Origin: a virus
DNA: 25,947 bases
Direction: 5' to 3' (one strand)
Virus record (IMG/VR): IMGVR_UViG_3300031857_001206
Span: 1-25,947 of that record
Below the pieces are notes generated by a model. The model was given only the letters and a program-made list of their open reading frames with translations. It was not told the origin of the DNA and made no database searches. Each line of letters begins with the position of its first letter. The stretch's first letter is position 1. A program made the translations under genes and the position numbers. Below, in pieces: positions 1-5,772 of the stretch.

Positions 1-28
1 GTAGTTGCGTCGTCGGGCGTTTTGAGTT

Positions 29-63
29 TGACCCCACCCCCCAGACTGCCGGTGGGGGGGTCA
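29..63 (-). terminator. GC-rich hairpin at the end of the HNH gene (possible terminator)
   Basis: TGACCCC (29-35) and GGGGTCA (57-63) are perfect inverted repeats; inside them a C-run faces a G-run and would extend the stem after one mismatch. The right arm contains the HNH stop codon. On the minus strand the stem is followed by A-rich rather than T-rich sequence, so it is not a textbook intrinsic terminator. It may slow polymerase or protect the 3' end of the long left-hand transcript. Confidence 0.4.
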
Positions 64-363
64 TGGCTTGCCTCGGTTGCCTCGACTGGCGTTGCATGAC
101 CTGTGCGCACCCCGTAGCTCTGAGTTGATGTCACCTGGCACAACGTGATCGGCTTGCCAAGGGTCGTCAGGGTTGGAGCCTTTGCCACAGAGCCAGCAGA
201 GCAGGGTTGTCTCCCGTACTCGCTTCGCACGTGATGCGTAGTCACCTTGGTAGTGAGTTCGCTTCTTGTTCCGATTGTGGTTCCATGCCTGTTGGCATTG
301 GTCGCAGCGTTGGATGTTTGTTGTGAGTCGTCTGCACACTAGGCAGGGGCGTTGGATGGGCAT
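61..363 (-). CDS. Small HNH endonuclease with zinc-ribbon cysteines
   Basis: A 100-residue HNH nuclease. Three CxxC pairs are visible (C7/C10, C20/C23, C56/C59). The catalytic part has D72-H73 followed by L83, H87, C90 and N91 in the pattern DHVVPG...LRGAHRSCNASRG, typical of phage HNH enzymes that cut DNA with a single metal. The ATG at 363 lies 7 bases after the stop of the primase-polymerase, so it is the last gene of that transcript. It has no strong ribosome-binding site and is probably translated by coupling. Phage HNH genes often sit next to the terminase genes and assist packaging; the terminase could lie just beyond the left edge, but that is inference. A free-standing homing endonuclease is the alternative. 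Confidence 0.85.
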   Translation of the reverse strand: MPIQRPCLVCRRLTTNIQRCDQCQQAWNHNRNKKRTHYQGDYASRAKRVRETTLLCWLCGKGSNPDDPWQADHVVPGDINSELRGAHRSCNASRGNRGKP

Positions 364-370
364 GAGGTGG

Positions 371-2464
371 TTACCAGAGTTCTGATAGTGGGTCGATGTT
401 GTCAGGGTTTGGGTGGGCTTGGGTGGGGGTGGTTCCGAGGTGGTTCTGATTTTCTATGGTTTCGTCTTCGGGTACGGAACCGCGTGTACCTTTCAGGTAC
501 ACACGCTGGTTCCTTTGTACTTGTTGGGTTTCAGGAAGTGGTTCCGAAGTGGTTCCGAAGGTGGTTCCGAGTTGTGAGGTGGTTCCGAGTGGTTCCGTTT
601 TTTGGGTGTAGGTGGTTCCGAGTGGGTCTGGGCGGGGTTGTTTGCGACATTGGATGGCTCGTCCGATGGCTGATTTGTGGCCTAGTGAGATGCCTTGGTC
701 TTTGAGTTGGCGTTGCACTTCGTTGACTCCGATGTCGATGGGGAAGCCTAGTTCGTCTAGTCGGTGGGCGATGGCGATTTCTTTTTCTGTCCAACCTCGC
801 TGCTCTTTGGTGCGGAGTCGGATGGTGATGGTGTCATCGAAGTCTTCGACGATGAGGTTGACGGTTTCTGGTACCCAGCTGATGCGTGTGTGGGTGCGCT
901 TGAGGGTTAGACCGTCGTCTGATTTGTCAAGTCGGTACACGATGTCCACGTCATCGTTCTTGGCTGAGGAGCCTCGTTGGCCTTGTTTCTTGCCACCATC
1001 CTTACCAGCATGGTCTGTGCGTACACAAGCCACGTTGGCTCGTTTGAGGCTGAGTCCTGTGGTTCGTGCGAACTCACGGTAGGAGTCTGCTGAGTTCTCT
1101 TCACCATCTATGGCTCGTCCGGTGGTGTCTATCACTACGACCTCAGCCTTGGTGAGTTCTACAAGTTTCATGATGGCTGAGGCACCTTCGGTGGTGTTGA
1201 GTGGTGGGAGGTTGGGGATGAGTGCGTAGTGGAGGTGGGAGAGGTCGTCGTCTTCTGTGTAGCCGAATTGTTCTAGGCGTTCGTAGAGGTCTGATTCGAT
1301 CATTTCGTAATCCAAATAGAGACAATGGATGGGTGGTTGTGCTGGTTGTCCGAGGATGGGTTTGCCGGAGGCTAGTGCTGCAACGACGTTGAGTGTGAGC
1401 CATGACTTACCTGTCTTCGCTCCAGCAAACAATGCAGTCTGACGGCCTTTGGCGATGAGTGGTTTGGCTAACCATTCTTCGGTTGCGTGTTCGAGTGACC
1501 AGAATGTTTTCCAATCCACCAGCATTGACAGCATCTCGTCTGGTGTGGGGATTGGTGTGACTAGTTCGGGTTTGCCTTCAGAGGTGGCTAGGAAGGCTTG
1601 GGAGGCTTGTTTCCAGTCTCCTCCATGCTTTGAGGCTGCGTAGTAGCCGAAGCGGTTGTAACCTCCTTCTGGTAGCCAGGGGATGGATGAGGTGAAGACG
1701 ATGAGTGCGTCGTTGCCGTTGTGACCTATCGTTGCGCTGGTGCCGTCTCTTGGGTCTTTGCCTGGGCGAACCCAATGCTGTTCCCCATGTCTGTCTACTT
1801 TGGCGAGTGTCCAGCCGTCTGGGATGAGCAGTTCTTCCCACGTTGTCTTCGCACAGTATCGGGCTGAGGGGGTGTTGGGGTCTGTAAGGAAGTTGTCCGG
1901 TTGACCTTTGGGTTTGACCATCTCAGGTTGTTTGGTGAGCAGTTTGACGAGCCAGTCTGGGGCTTTGGCTGGTCGTCGTTCGTGTGGGCTGAGGCCGTGT
2001 TCCCATTGGTAGCTGCGCCCGTTGGGGTGGATGGTTGGGGCTGCGAGGACTTGGCCTCCGGTACCTCTGATGTCGAGTCCTACGCCTAGGCGTGAGCCTG
2101 CGTCGTTGCGTATGTCTTCGTCACAGTAGAAGTACAGGTGTTGTCCACCTGTGCCGGTGATCGCTGTGACTGTCTCTGGTAGTTGACCATACTTTTCTTG
2201 CAGGTCGTGCAGGGTGTCTGAACCTTTGTATTCTTCACGGTCATCCACGTCAAGTACAAAGATGCGTCCGTGTTTGGTTTGACCTGTAGCGATACCGATC
2301 CCATAACCTGAGTATTGGCTAGTCCACCAGTCGTTCACGACGTGAATGTCATTGCTGGCTTTGTCTTGCCATTGAGACATTGGTGGACGCTTCTCACCAG
2401 GCTTGATCGGGATAACTCTGATACCAAGCTCAGCGAGTTTGATTGCTTCTTCACGCATTGTCAC
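371..2464 (-). CDS. Bifunctional primase-polymerase fused to RepA-like ATPase/helicase
   Basis: A 697-residue replication protein. Residues 5-160 form a prim-pol (archaeo-eukaryotic primase) domain: metal-binding DVDD at 72-75, the GGQH motif with H109, and LDIRGTGGQVLAAPTIHPNG at 130-149. Residues about 310-540 form a RecA-fold ATPase: Walker A GAKTGKS at 348-354, Walker B VVVID at 442-446, and a TDHAGKD segment near 483. Together they would prime DNA and unwind or load at the fork. The last 90 residues are low complexity with repeated LGTT units, encoded by GGTTCCGA DNA repeats. The GTG at 2464 overlaps the previous TGA (GTGA) and has GGAG 8 bases upstream, so it is preferred over the ATG at 2458. 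No DNA polymerase gene lies in the window; this is the main replication protein seen. Confidence 0.92.
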   Translation of the reverse strand: MTMREEAIKLAELGIRVIPIKPGEKRPPMSQWQDKASNDIHVVNDWWTSQYSGYGIGIATGQTKHGRIFVLDVDDREEYKGSDTLHDLQEKYGQLPETVTAITGTGGQHLYFYCDEDIRNDAGSRLGVGLDIRGTGGQVLAAPTIHPNGRSYQWEHGLSPHERRPAKAPDWLVKLLTKQPEMVKPKGQPDNFLTDPNTPSARYCAKTTWEELLIPDGWTLAKVDRHGEQHWVRPGKDPRDGTSATIGHNGNDALIVFTSSIPWLPEGGYNRFGYYAASKHGGDWKQASQAFLATSEGKPELVTPIPTPDEMLSMLVDWKTFWSLEHATEEWLAKPLIAKGRQTALFAGAKTGKSWLTLNVVAALASGKPILGQPAQPPIHCLYLDYEMIESDLYERLEQFGYTEDDDLSHLHYALIPNLPPLNTTEGASAIMKLVELTKAEVVVIDTTGRAIDGEENSADSYREFARTTGLSLKRANVACVRTDHAGKDGGKKQGQRGSSAKNDDVDIVYRLDKSDDGLTLKRTHTRISWVPETVNLIVEDFDDTITIRLRTKEQRGWTEKEIAIAHRLDELGFPIDIGVNEVQRQLKDQGISLGHKSAIGRAIQCRKQPRPDPLGTTYTQKTEPLGTTSQLGTTFGTTSEPLPETQQVQRNQRVYLKGTRGSVPEDETIENQNHLGTTPTQAHPNPDNIDPLSELW
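431..621. repeat. GGTTCCGA direct repeats inside the primase gene (iteron-like, possible origin)
   Basis: Exact GGTTCCGA copies begin at 431, 540, 551, 563, 581 and 614, with near copies at 442 (GGTTCTGA) and 591 (GGTTCCGT). Starts in the dense cluster are 11, 12, 18, 10 and 23 bases apart, several close to one helical turn. The repeats encode LGTT-type units in the disordered C-terminus of the primase-polymerase. Replication initiators such as lambda O carry their own iterons inside the gene, so an origin is a reasonable inference. Simple expansion of a coding repeat is the alternative. Confidence 0.5.
484..502. repeat. Perfect inverted repeat GTGTACC/GGTACAC beside the iterons
   Basis: GTGTACC (484-490) and GGTACAC (496-502) are exact reverse complements separated by TTTCA. 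The pairing can continue to GCG/CGC with a two-base bulge. It lies in the gap between the isolated iteron at 431 and the dense cluster at 540-621, inside coding sequence. A protein-binding palindrome or an extruded origin hairpin are possibilities; no function is demonstrated. Confidence 0.45.
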
Positions 2465-2709
2465 GATGCCAACTCCACTTCATCAAACCAGTTAGACCAA
2501 ATCTCTGATGGATGTTTACCAAGCAGGCAAGCATATTTGTCTGCTCGCCATTGGTCTAGGTAGGTGTTGCCTTCTCGCCATGTTTGGATTGCAGCTCTAC
2601 CAACTCCGAGTCGTTCACCGATTGTTGATGCCCACATATCGTCTGGGAACTCTTTGAGTAGGGCTGAGGCGGGATAGTTGTATCCCTTGTTGACTCTTGT
2701 GTGTTTCAT
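2461..2709 (-). CDS. Small helix-turn-helix DNA-binding protein
   Basis: An 82-residue protein with a helix-turn-helix of the form TIGERLGVGRAAIQTWREG at residues 29-47, followed by LDQWRADKYACLLGKHPSEIW, the kind of second helical segment seen in small phage XRE/MerR-like regulators that recognise host-type promoter DNA. The ATG at 2709 is preceded by TAGGAGGG, slightly close to the start. Its TGA overlaps the GTG of the primase-polymerase, so the two are co-translated. The coupling suggests a role in controlling or assisting replication initiation, for example by binding the origin, but a transcriptional repressor is equally possible. Confidence 0.75.
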   Translation of the reverse strand: MKHTRVNKGYNYPASALLKEFPDDMWASTIGERLGVGRAAIQTWREGNTYLDQWRADKYACLLGKHPSEIWSNWFDEVELAS

Positions 2710-2746
2710 ATCCCTCCTACAGGATTAGGTGTTTTGAGTGTAGTTG

Positions 2747-2989
2747 TTATTCGTCTTCGTCTTCGTCATAGCGATTGTTGAATGACCTGGCGATTCGGTA
2801 CTTCTCTGCTGCGCTCGCTGATTCGAGTAGGCCGAGGCTGGTTGAGGCGGTTTGGTTGCGTAGGGTGGTGACCCAGAATGATTGGTCTCCGTTGATGCGT
2901 TCGATGTTGGCTATGACGACATAGCCGGTGCAGAGTCCTTCGGCTGATGCTTCTATGAACTCTGCTATCGGGTCTTCATAGTTACTCAT
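2747..2989 (-). CDS. Hypothetical small protein with acidic C-terminus
   Basis: 80 residues starting MSNYEDPIAEFIEAS. The middle (GYVVIANIERINGDQSFWVTT) looks like a two-strand beta unit, followed by GLLESASAAEKYR, a pattern seen in small actinophage proteins of unknown function. It ends in an acidic DEDEDE tail. The ATG at 2989 overlaps the stop of the preceding 30-codon gene by 8 bases and has no Shine-Dalgarno sequence, so it probably depends on termination-reinitiation. An extension to 3037 is open but would run through the preceding gene. Function is unknown. Confidence 0.65.
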   Translation of the reverse strand: MSNYEDPIAEFIEASAEGLCTGYVVIANIERINGDQSFWVTTLRNQTASTSLGLLESASAAEKYRIARSFNNRYDEDEDE

Positions 2990-3074
2990 CGAAGTCGTCT
3001 GGCTTATCTCCGCATAACGGCTTCGTTGGTAGCGCACGTTTGAGGGTGCAGTTGCAGATGCGGGCTTGAGTCAT
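2982..3074 (-). CDS. Micro-gene of 30 codons in the coupled cluster
   Basis: The ATG at 3074 overlaps the TGA of the upstream zinc-ribbon gene (ATGA), and the TAA lies inside the start region of the next gene. The predicted product begins MTQARICNCTLKRALPTK and ends in PDDFDE. It has three cysteines, two of them as CNC, and no recognisable domain. The support is positional: it fills exactly the space between two likelier genes and keeps the 4-base overlap rule of its neighbours. It might only carry ribosomes forward to the next gene. Confidence 0.45.
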   Translation of the reverse strand: MTQARICNCTLKRALPTKPLCGDKPDDFDE

Positions 3075-3241
3075 GATTGCTCGAAGACTGTGTAATCGGC
3101 ATGAGACATCTTGAGCATCCGTCCGTCTGGTTGGATAGCGATCCATGTTGGAGCGTCCGGATCGCACAAACAGCCCTGAAGTATTTGTGTGTCGTGTCTG
3201 ACCATTGAGCCACACTTGTTGCATTGGACACGGTAGATCAT
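3071..3241 (-). CDS. Zinc-ribbon-like small protein
   Basis: 56 residues starting MIYRVQCNKCGSMVRHDTQ. CNKC near the N-terminus and CLC about 15 residues later could form a zinc knuckle; the C-terminus (TWIAIQPDGRMLKMSHADYTVFEQS) looks like a compact beta fold. The same frame is open upstream to 3358, but the ATG at 3241 overlaps the TGA of the 20-codon gene before it, matching the cluster's overlap pattern, and the upstream part would lie over other genes. Similar short zinc-ribbon proteins are frequent in actinophages; their function is not known. Confidence 0.65.
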   Translation of the reverse strand: MIYRVQCNKCGSMVRHDTQILQGCLCDPDAPTWIAIQPDGRMLKMSHADYTVFEQS

Positions 3242-3300
3242 CGGGTCAACCAAAAAAAGTAAATAGCAAGTATTGCGCCAATAACGAATAGAGCAGTCAT
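3238..3300 (-). CDS. 20-residue single-span membrane microprotein
   Basis: The ORF reads MTALFVIGAILAIYFFWLTR, almost entirely one hydrophobic helix with a positive C-terminal end. The evidence that it is real is a strong GGGAGGA ribosome-binding site 6 bases before the ATG, ATGA overlap with the gene before it (stop at 3297) and ATGA overlap with the gene after it (start at 3241). Its size would exclude it from automatic gene calls. It should sit in the inner membrane with a cytoplasmic C-terminus. Superinfection or host-membrane modulation are conceivable roles; nothing in the sequence decides. Confidence 0.6.
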   Translation of the reverse strand: MTALFVIGAILAIYFFWLTR

Positions 3301-3446
3301 TCGTATTCCTCCCATCCCCATTCATGAATTTTGTGCAAAGGGCTGCTACAACCGTCATTCCAGGTAGCGCAGTACTCTTGGCAATGATCGCAGACCCAAA
3401 ATTCGTATAGCGTTTGCATTAAACGCTTAGCTTCTTCATTATTCAT
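3297..3446 (-). CDS. 49-residue Cys-rich small protein
   Basis: Begins MNNEEAKRLMQTLYEFWVC and contains CDHCQEYC followed by DGCS, a cysteine cluster suited to binding zinc, with His residues later. It is acidic and Trp-rich toward the C-terminus (HEWGWEEYE). The ATG at 3446 overlaps the TGA of the coiled-coil gene before it, and its TGA overlaps the ATG of the microprotein. The ribosome-binding site of that microprotein lies within this gene's last codons, which constrains the WEE residues. Function is unknown. Confidence 0.6.
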   Translation of the reverse strand: MNNEEAKRLMQTLYEFWVCDHCQEYCATWNDGCSSPLHKIHEWGWEEYE

Positions 3447-3598
3447 TTCCGCAGTTGCTCCAGTTCTGCTTTAACGGACTCTAGTTCGTTGCGTAAGGAT
3501 TCGATAAGGCTATTGGCTTCATTCAGCATATGCACTAACTCGTTGCGTTCATAGCCCAGCATGAATAGGTCTAGGGCTAGTTCGTTGTCACGACTCAT
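3443..3598 (-). CDS. 51-residue coiled-coil protein
   Basis: Starts MSRDNELALDLFMLGYERNE. The second half (LNEANSLIESLRNELESVKA and onward) shows heptad spacing of leucines and should be a helical coiled coil, probably a dimer. The ATG at 3598 lies within the end of the upstream gene (stop at 3588), an 11-base overlap. An upstream extension to 3631 exists but would overlap more. It resembles the other small coiled-coil genes at 4338 and 4514, suggesting a set of helical accessory proteins. No catalytic residues are visible. Confidence 0.6.
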   Translation of the reverse strand: MSRDNELALDLFMLGYERNELVHMLNEANSLIESLRNELESVKAELEQLRK

Positions 3599-3884
3599 TT
3601 TGTATCGCCTTTTCGAAGGCTGCAAGAGCAACCCGCATCAAATCATTCCAGCGTTCAGCGGTGAGAAGGTCTGAAGTGTGCGGACTTAAATCATTCGGGT
3701 CAAACGAACTTTTGAAGGTCAATCCTTCGTACAAGTCTAAGGCTTTGTACCAGTCTGATTCGTCACGACGAAATGGTTGAGTGTCCCAGTCCGGATGACG
3801 CAGCTTCCACTCCTCAACCAACCTAAGTCGCTCTGTCAAGTCATCACAGTATTTTTTGATGTTCAAATACGCTTGGTTGTTCAT
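3588..3884 (-). CDS. Hypothetical 98-residue protein
   Basis: Starts MNNQAYLNIKKYCDDLTERL. It is mostly charged and helical, with W and P rich stretches in the middle (ERLRLVEEWKLRHPDWD, FRRDESDWYKAL) and a helical C-terminus (LTAERWNDLMRVALAAFEKA). The ATG at 3884 overlaps the TGA of the gene before it (ATGA). A longer form from 3926 is open but ignores the overlap signal. It matches no family I recognise; the fold looks like a small soluble helical bundle. Confidence 0.6.
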   Translation of the reverse strand: MNNQAYLNIKKYCDDLTERLRLVEEWKLRHPDWDTQPFRRDESDWYKALDLYEGLTFKSSFDPNDLSPHTSDLLTAERWNDLMRVALAAFEKAIQNES

Positions 3885-4120
3885 CGTCGTTCCAGTTTGA
3901 TTGGTGATGACCAGCGTGAGTCCCATGCGCTGCCTGGTTTGGTTGCGATGGTGACGATGCCGTCTTCGTCAAGGCTGACGAGTAGGTAGAGGCCGTTTGT
4001 GTCTTTGGCGTTGATGATGTCATGGTTGGCGATGTGTGCCACCCAGTTCGCTGATTGGTCTCGATGGGTGAGGACGCTGATGGTGTGTGGTGCGTCTGGG
4101 AAGTTTTCTGTTTGGTTCAT
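3881..4120 (-). CDS. Hypothetical 79-residue protein, beta-rich
   Basis: Starts MNQTENFPDAPHTISVLTHR. It alternates hydrophobic and polar residues (ISVLTHRDQSANWVAHIANH, NGLYLLVSLDEDGIVTIATK), suggesting a small antiparallel beta domain, and ends with a basic SSPIKLERR. The ATG at 4120 forms ATGA with the upstream stop; an in-frame ATG at 4162 is less likely. No motif points to a function. Confidence 0.6.
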   Translation of the reverse strand: MNQTENFPDAPHTISVLTHRDQSANWVAHIANHDIINAKDTNGLYLLVSLDEDGIVTIATKPGSAWDSRWSSPIKLERR

Positions 4121-4341
4121 GGGTTTACATCCGTCCATTGTCCGTTGATTGTTGTGAAGCATTTTGATTCGGTAAGTCCGAAGGTGATGAACTTGGTTTG
4201 TTCACCTATCGCAGAACCTAACTTTGCGCAAGCGTCTTCTTTGGTGTTGGTTGCTATCCAACCTCCGATGACGAATGAGGTGCAGGTGAGGACGGTTGTG
4301 GTGAGTACACCAGCGATGAAGCTCGACGTGTCAATGTTCAT
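4117..4341 (-). CDS. Small membrane-anchored or exported protein
   Basis: 74 residues with an N-terminal hydrophobic segment at about 7-30 (FIAGVLTTTVLTCTSFVIGG) followed by a soluble tail containing two cysteines (DACAKLG, ESKCFTT), which could form a disulfide outside the membrane. There is no clear lipobox. The ATG at 4341 overlaps the TGA of the preceding coiled-coil gene. The purine-rich AGGGAGGG touches the ATG directly, too close for normal ribosome binding, so coupling is likely the main route. A role at the cell envelope during infection is inference. Confidence 0.6.
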   Translation of the reverse strand: MNIDTSSFIAGVLTTTVLTCTSFVIGGWIATNTKEDACAKLGSAIGEQTKFITFGLTESKCFTTINGQWTDVNP

Positions 4342-4517
4342 CCCTCCCTTAACCTTTCTTGGAGTTCAGCGACTTCTAGAACCAGTTCTTCAATTTGTTT
4401 GTTGAGTTCTTCGATGCGTCGCATCGCTCCGTTGAGTGCGATGTCTTTGACACCGACTTCAACTTGTAGGTCTTTGATGATGCCGGCAACTTTGTCTGAG
4501 AGGATCATTGGACTCAC
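4338..4517 (-). CDS. 59-residue coiled-coil protein
   Basis: Read from the GTG at 4517 (GTGAGTCCAATG). This GTG overlaps the upstream TGA as GTGA and has AAGGAG 7 bases before it; the in-frame ATG at 4508 is badly spaced. The product runs MSPMILSDKVAGIIKDLQVE and then a helical heptad region (RRIEELNKQIEELVLEVAEL). It likely forms a dimeric coiled coil. With its neighbours at 4514 and 3443 it makes three small coiled-coil genes in 1.3 kb. Confidence 0.6.
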   Translation of the reverse strand: MSPMILSDKVAGIIKDLQVEVGVKDIALNGAMRRIEELNKQIEELVLEVAELQERLREG

Positions 4518-4723
4518 AGTTCGGCTCCTTGGGCTAGATACACCCGTAGGCGTGAGATGTCTGAGTTGGCTTGGGTGAGTGTGGCACGGCAGGCTTCGAG
4601 TTCTTTGAAGAGTGAGTCTGCTGTGTCTTTGTAGTTGTCACGTTCTTCTGCGACCCGTGCGAGGGCGTTCTGTAGGTCGTTGACTCGCAGCTCTAACTCT
4701 GCGAACTGGTTTACATCAATCAT
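4514..4723 (-). CDS. 69-residue coiled-coil protein
   Basis: Almost the whole protein is amphipathic helix (FAELELRVNDLQNALARVAE, then DTADSLFKELEACRATL), with heptad leucines and one cysteine. The ATG at 4723 has a good TAGGAGG site and overlaps the TGA of the preceding 43-codon gene (ATGA). It could be a scaffold-like or binding accessory protein; the sequence does not allow a specific call. Confidence 0.65.
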   Translation of the reverse strand: MIDVNQFAELELRVNDLQNALARVAEERDNYKDTADSLFKELEACRATLTQANSDISRLRVYLAQGAEL

Positions 4724-4851
4724 TTTTTTTGCCTCCTAGCAATTTCAATCTTTAATGCTTCGATGGTTTTAAAGAGTCGTTCTTGGTCGCCTTGACCGAC
4801 GAAACTTTTCTCAAGAAACGCTATTGCGTTCTTTAGGTCTTGAATGGTCAT
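4720..4851 (-). CDS. 43-residue helical protein heading the micro-gene cluster
   Basis: Starts MTIQDLKNAIAFLEKSFVGQ and ends in the basic IARRQKK. The ATG at 4851 has AGGAG 5 bases upstream, and the TGA overlaps the next ATG by 4 bases. Its last codons also carry the ribosome-binding site of the next gene. It is the first gene after the structured gap at 4852-4948, so whatever that element does will set expression of this gene and the eleven behind it. Probably two helices; function unknown. Confidence 0.6.
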   Translation of the reverse strand: MTIQDLKNAIAFLEKSFVGQGDQERLFKTIEALKIEIARRQKK

Positions 4852-4875
4852 GTTGTCTCCTGGCTAAATAAGTGC

Positions 4876-4929
4876 GACAAGTTGGGTACCGCAGGGGGCG
4901 AAGGGGGTTCGCTCGATACCCAACTTGTC
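4876..4929. promoter_or_regulatory. Long nested hairpin between the SSB-like gene and the micro-gene cluster
   Basis: GACAAGTTGGGTA (4876-4888) and TACCCAACTTGTC (4917-4929) form a perfect 13-bp stem. In the 28-base loop, GCGAA (4898-4902) and TTCGC (4908-4912) form a second stem. It fills nearly all of the 97-base gap after the 6923-4949 operon. On the minus strand it is followed by GCACTTATTT, not a clean T-run, so a leaky terminator, an RNA-processing hairpin or a protein-binding palindrome all fit. No clear promoter is seen in the gap. Confidence 0.6.
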
Positions 4930-4948
4930 ACGATTTATTGATGTGGGT

Positions 4949-5350
4949 TTACCACATTGATTCTGAGTCATCCTTCACGGCTGGTTCAACCTTGGCCTTG
5001 TACAGCTTTGGTGCGTTGAAGGCTTTTGATTTCTTTTCGCCATCACCGGTGTACTTGACGGTCAGTTTCGTTCCAACCATTGTGGTTGCTCCGATGGCTT
5101 GAGCTGCTTCACGGATTGCTTTAACCATGTTGCCTCTTGCCCAAAGGTTCCCGATGCCATCGGCTGTGTTCATGGTGAAAACGAAGACGTATCGCACGTC
5201 GCCGTTGTCCCAAGTTTTGACTGTCCCAGATGGATCACGGTCTTCAAGCTTCTTCACTTCGATTACCGTGCCGCTGTGGGTGTCATTGACATTCTCAAAC
5301 TTCAAAGCGGGATACTTGCTCCCGCCATCGGATAGGAATATGTCTGTCAT
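4949..5350 (-). CDS. Probable single-stranded DNA-binding protein (OB-fold, phage type)
   Basis: 133 residues from the ATG at 5350, which forms ATGA with the previous stop. The sequence is beta-rich (HSGTVIEVKKLEDRDPSG, RYVFVFTMNTADGIGN, GTKLTVKYTGDGEKKSK), consistent with an OB fold. The C-terminus is acidic and ends in an aromatic residue (DDSESMW), resembling the acidic protein-interaction tip of SSB proteins. It follows a recombination-type nuclease gene in the same operon, which supports a role in coating single strands during replication or recombination. The family call is from fold pattern and context, not a diagnostic motif; a recombination mediator is the main alternative. Confidence 0.6.
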   Translation of the reverse strand: MTDIFLSDGGSKYPALKFENVNDTHSGTVIEVKKLEDRDPSGTVKTWDNGDVRYVFVFTMNTADGIGNLWARGNMVKAIREAAQAIGATTMVGTKLTVKYTGDGEKKSKAFNAPKLYKAKVEPAVKDDSESMW

Positions 5351-5772
5351 GATGCTTTCTCCTCTATGTGGAATTGATTGGTTTCTGGGATATAGATCAG
5401 GTTCAGCAAGTCCCGTGCGATGCCGTGACAAGCGTTAGCGAAACGCTGTGCTTGTTTCACGTCAAGGTTGGCAAGTGCTTCACCTGGTTTGGTGTATTTC
5501 TGCATGGTGATTTGGGAACATATGTCCTTCACCAAGTCTTCATCGAATTGGCCTGAGTCAAACAACAGGAATAGTCCTCTTGCTATCTCAAACCTTCGAA
5601 GAGATTTTGTTTCTTTAAGGCTGATGCTGCGACCAGCAAGTTCGGCTTGCGTGATAAGCATCGCCATTCTTGCCCTGTCAGCACCTTGAATGCCGTTTAA
5701 GCGTTCACGAATGTAGGTGACCGCTTGGTCATCGCCTGGCTGGTCTAGGTCACGACCCTCAATGGCGTTCAT
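5347..5772 (-). CDS. Hypothetical helical protein between nuclease and SSB-like genes
   Basis: 141 residues, mostly helical and charged (DDQAVTYIRERLNGIQGADR, LKETKSLRRFEIARGLFLLF, LVKDICSQITMQKYTKPGEA). The ATG at 5772 overlaps the nuclease TGA and its TGA overlaps the SSB-like ATG, giving a tightly coupled three-gene operon. Such a protein could be a recombinase mediator or DNA-end accessory factor, but it shows no ATPase motif and no HTH that I can defend. The position is the only functional hint. Confidence 0.6.
   Translation of the reverse strand: MNAIEGRDLDQPGDDQAVTYIRERLNGIQGADRARMAMLITQAELAGRSISLKETKSLRRFEIARGLFLLFDSGQFDEDLVKDICSQITMQKYTKPGEALANLDVKQAQRFANACHGIARDLLNLIYIPETNQFHIEEKAS

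Noticed and set aside
352-705. Plus-strand open frame opposite the primase-polymerase C-terminus
   Set aside because: It is rich in Trp, Val, Arg and Gly because the GGTTCCGA repeats are read in another frame; it has no ribosome site and opposes a well-supported gene.
3004-3231. Minus-strand frame of 75 codons over the zinc-ribbon gene
   Set aside because: It covers the same bases as the 56- and 30-codon genes, has no overlap signal or ribosome site, and the composition is unlike a protein.
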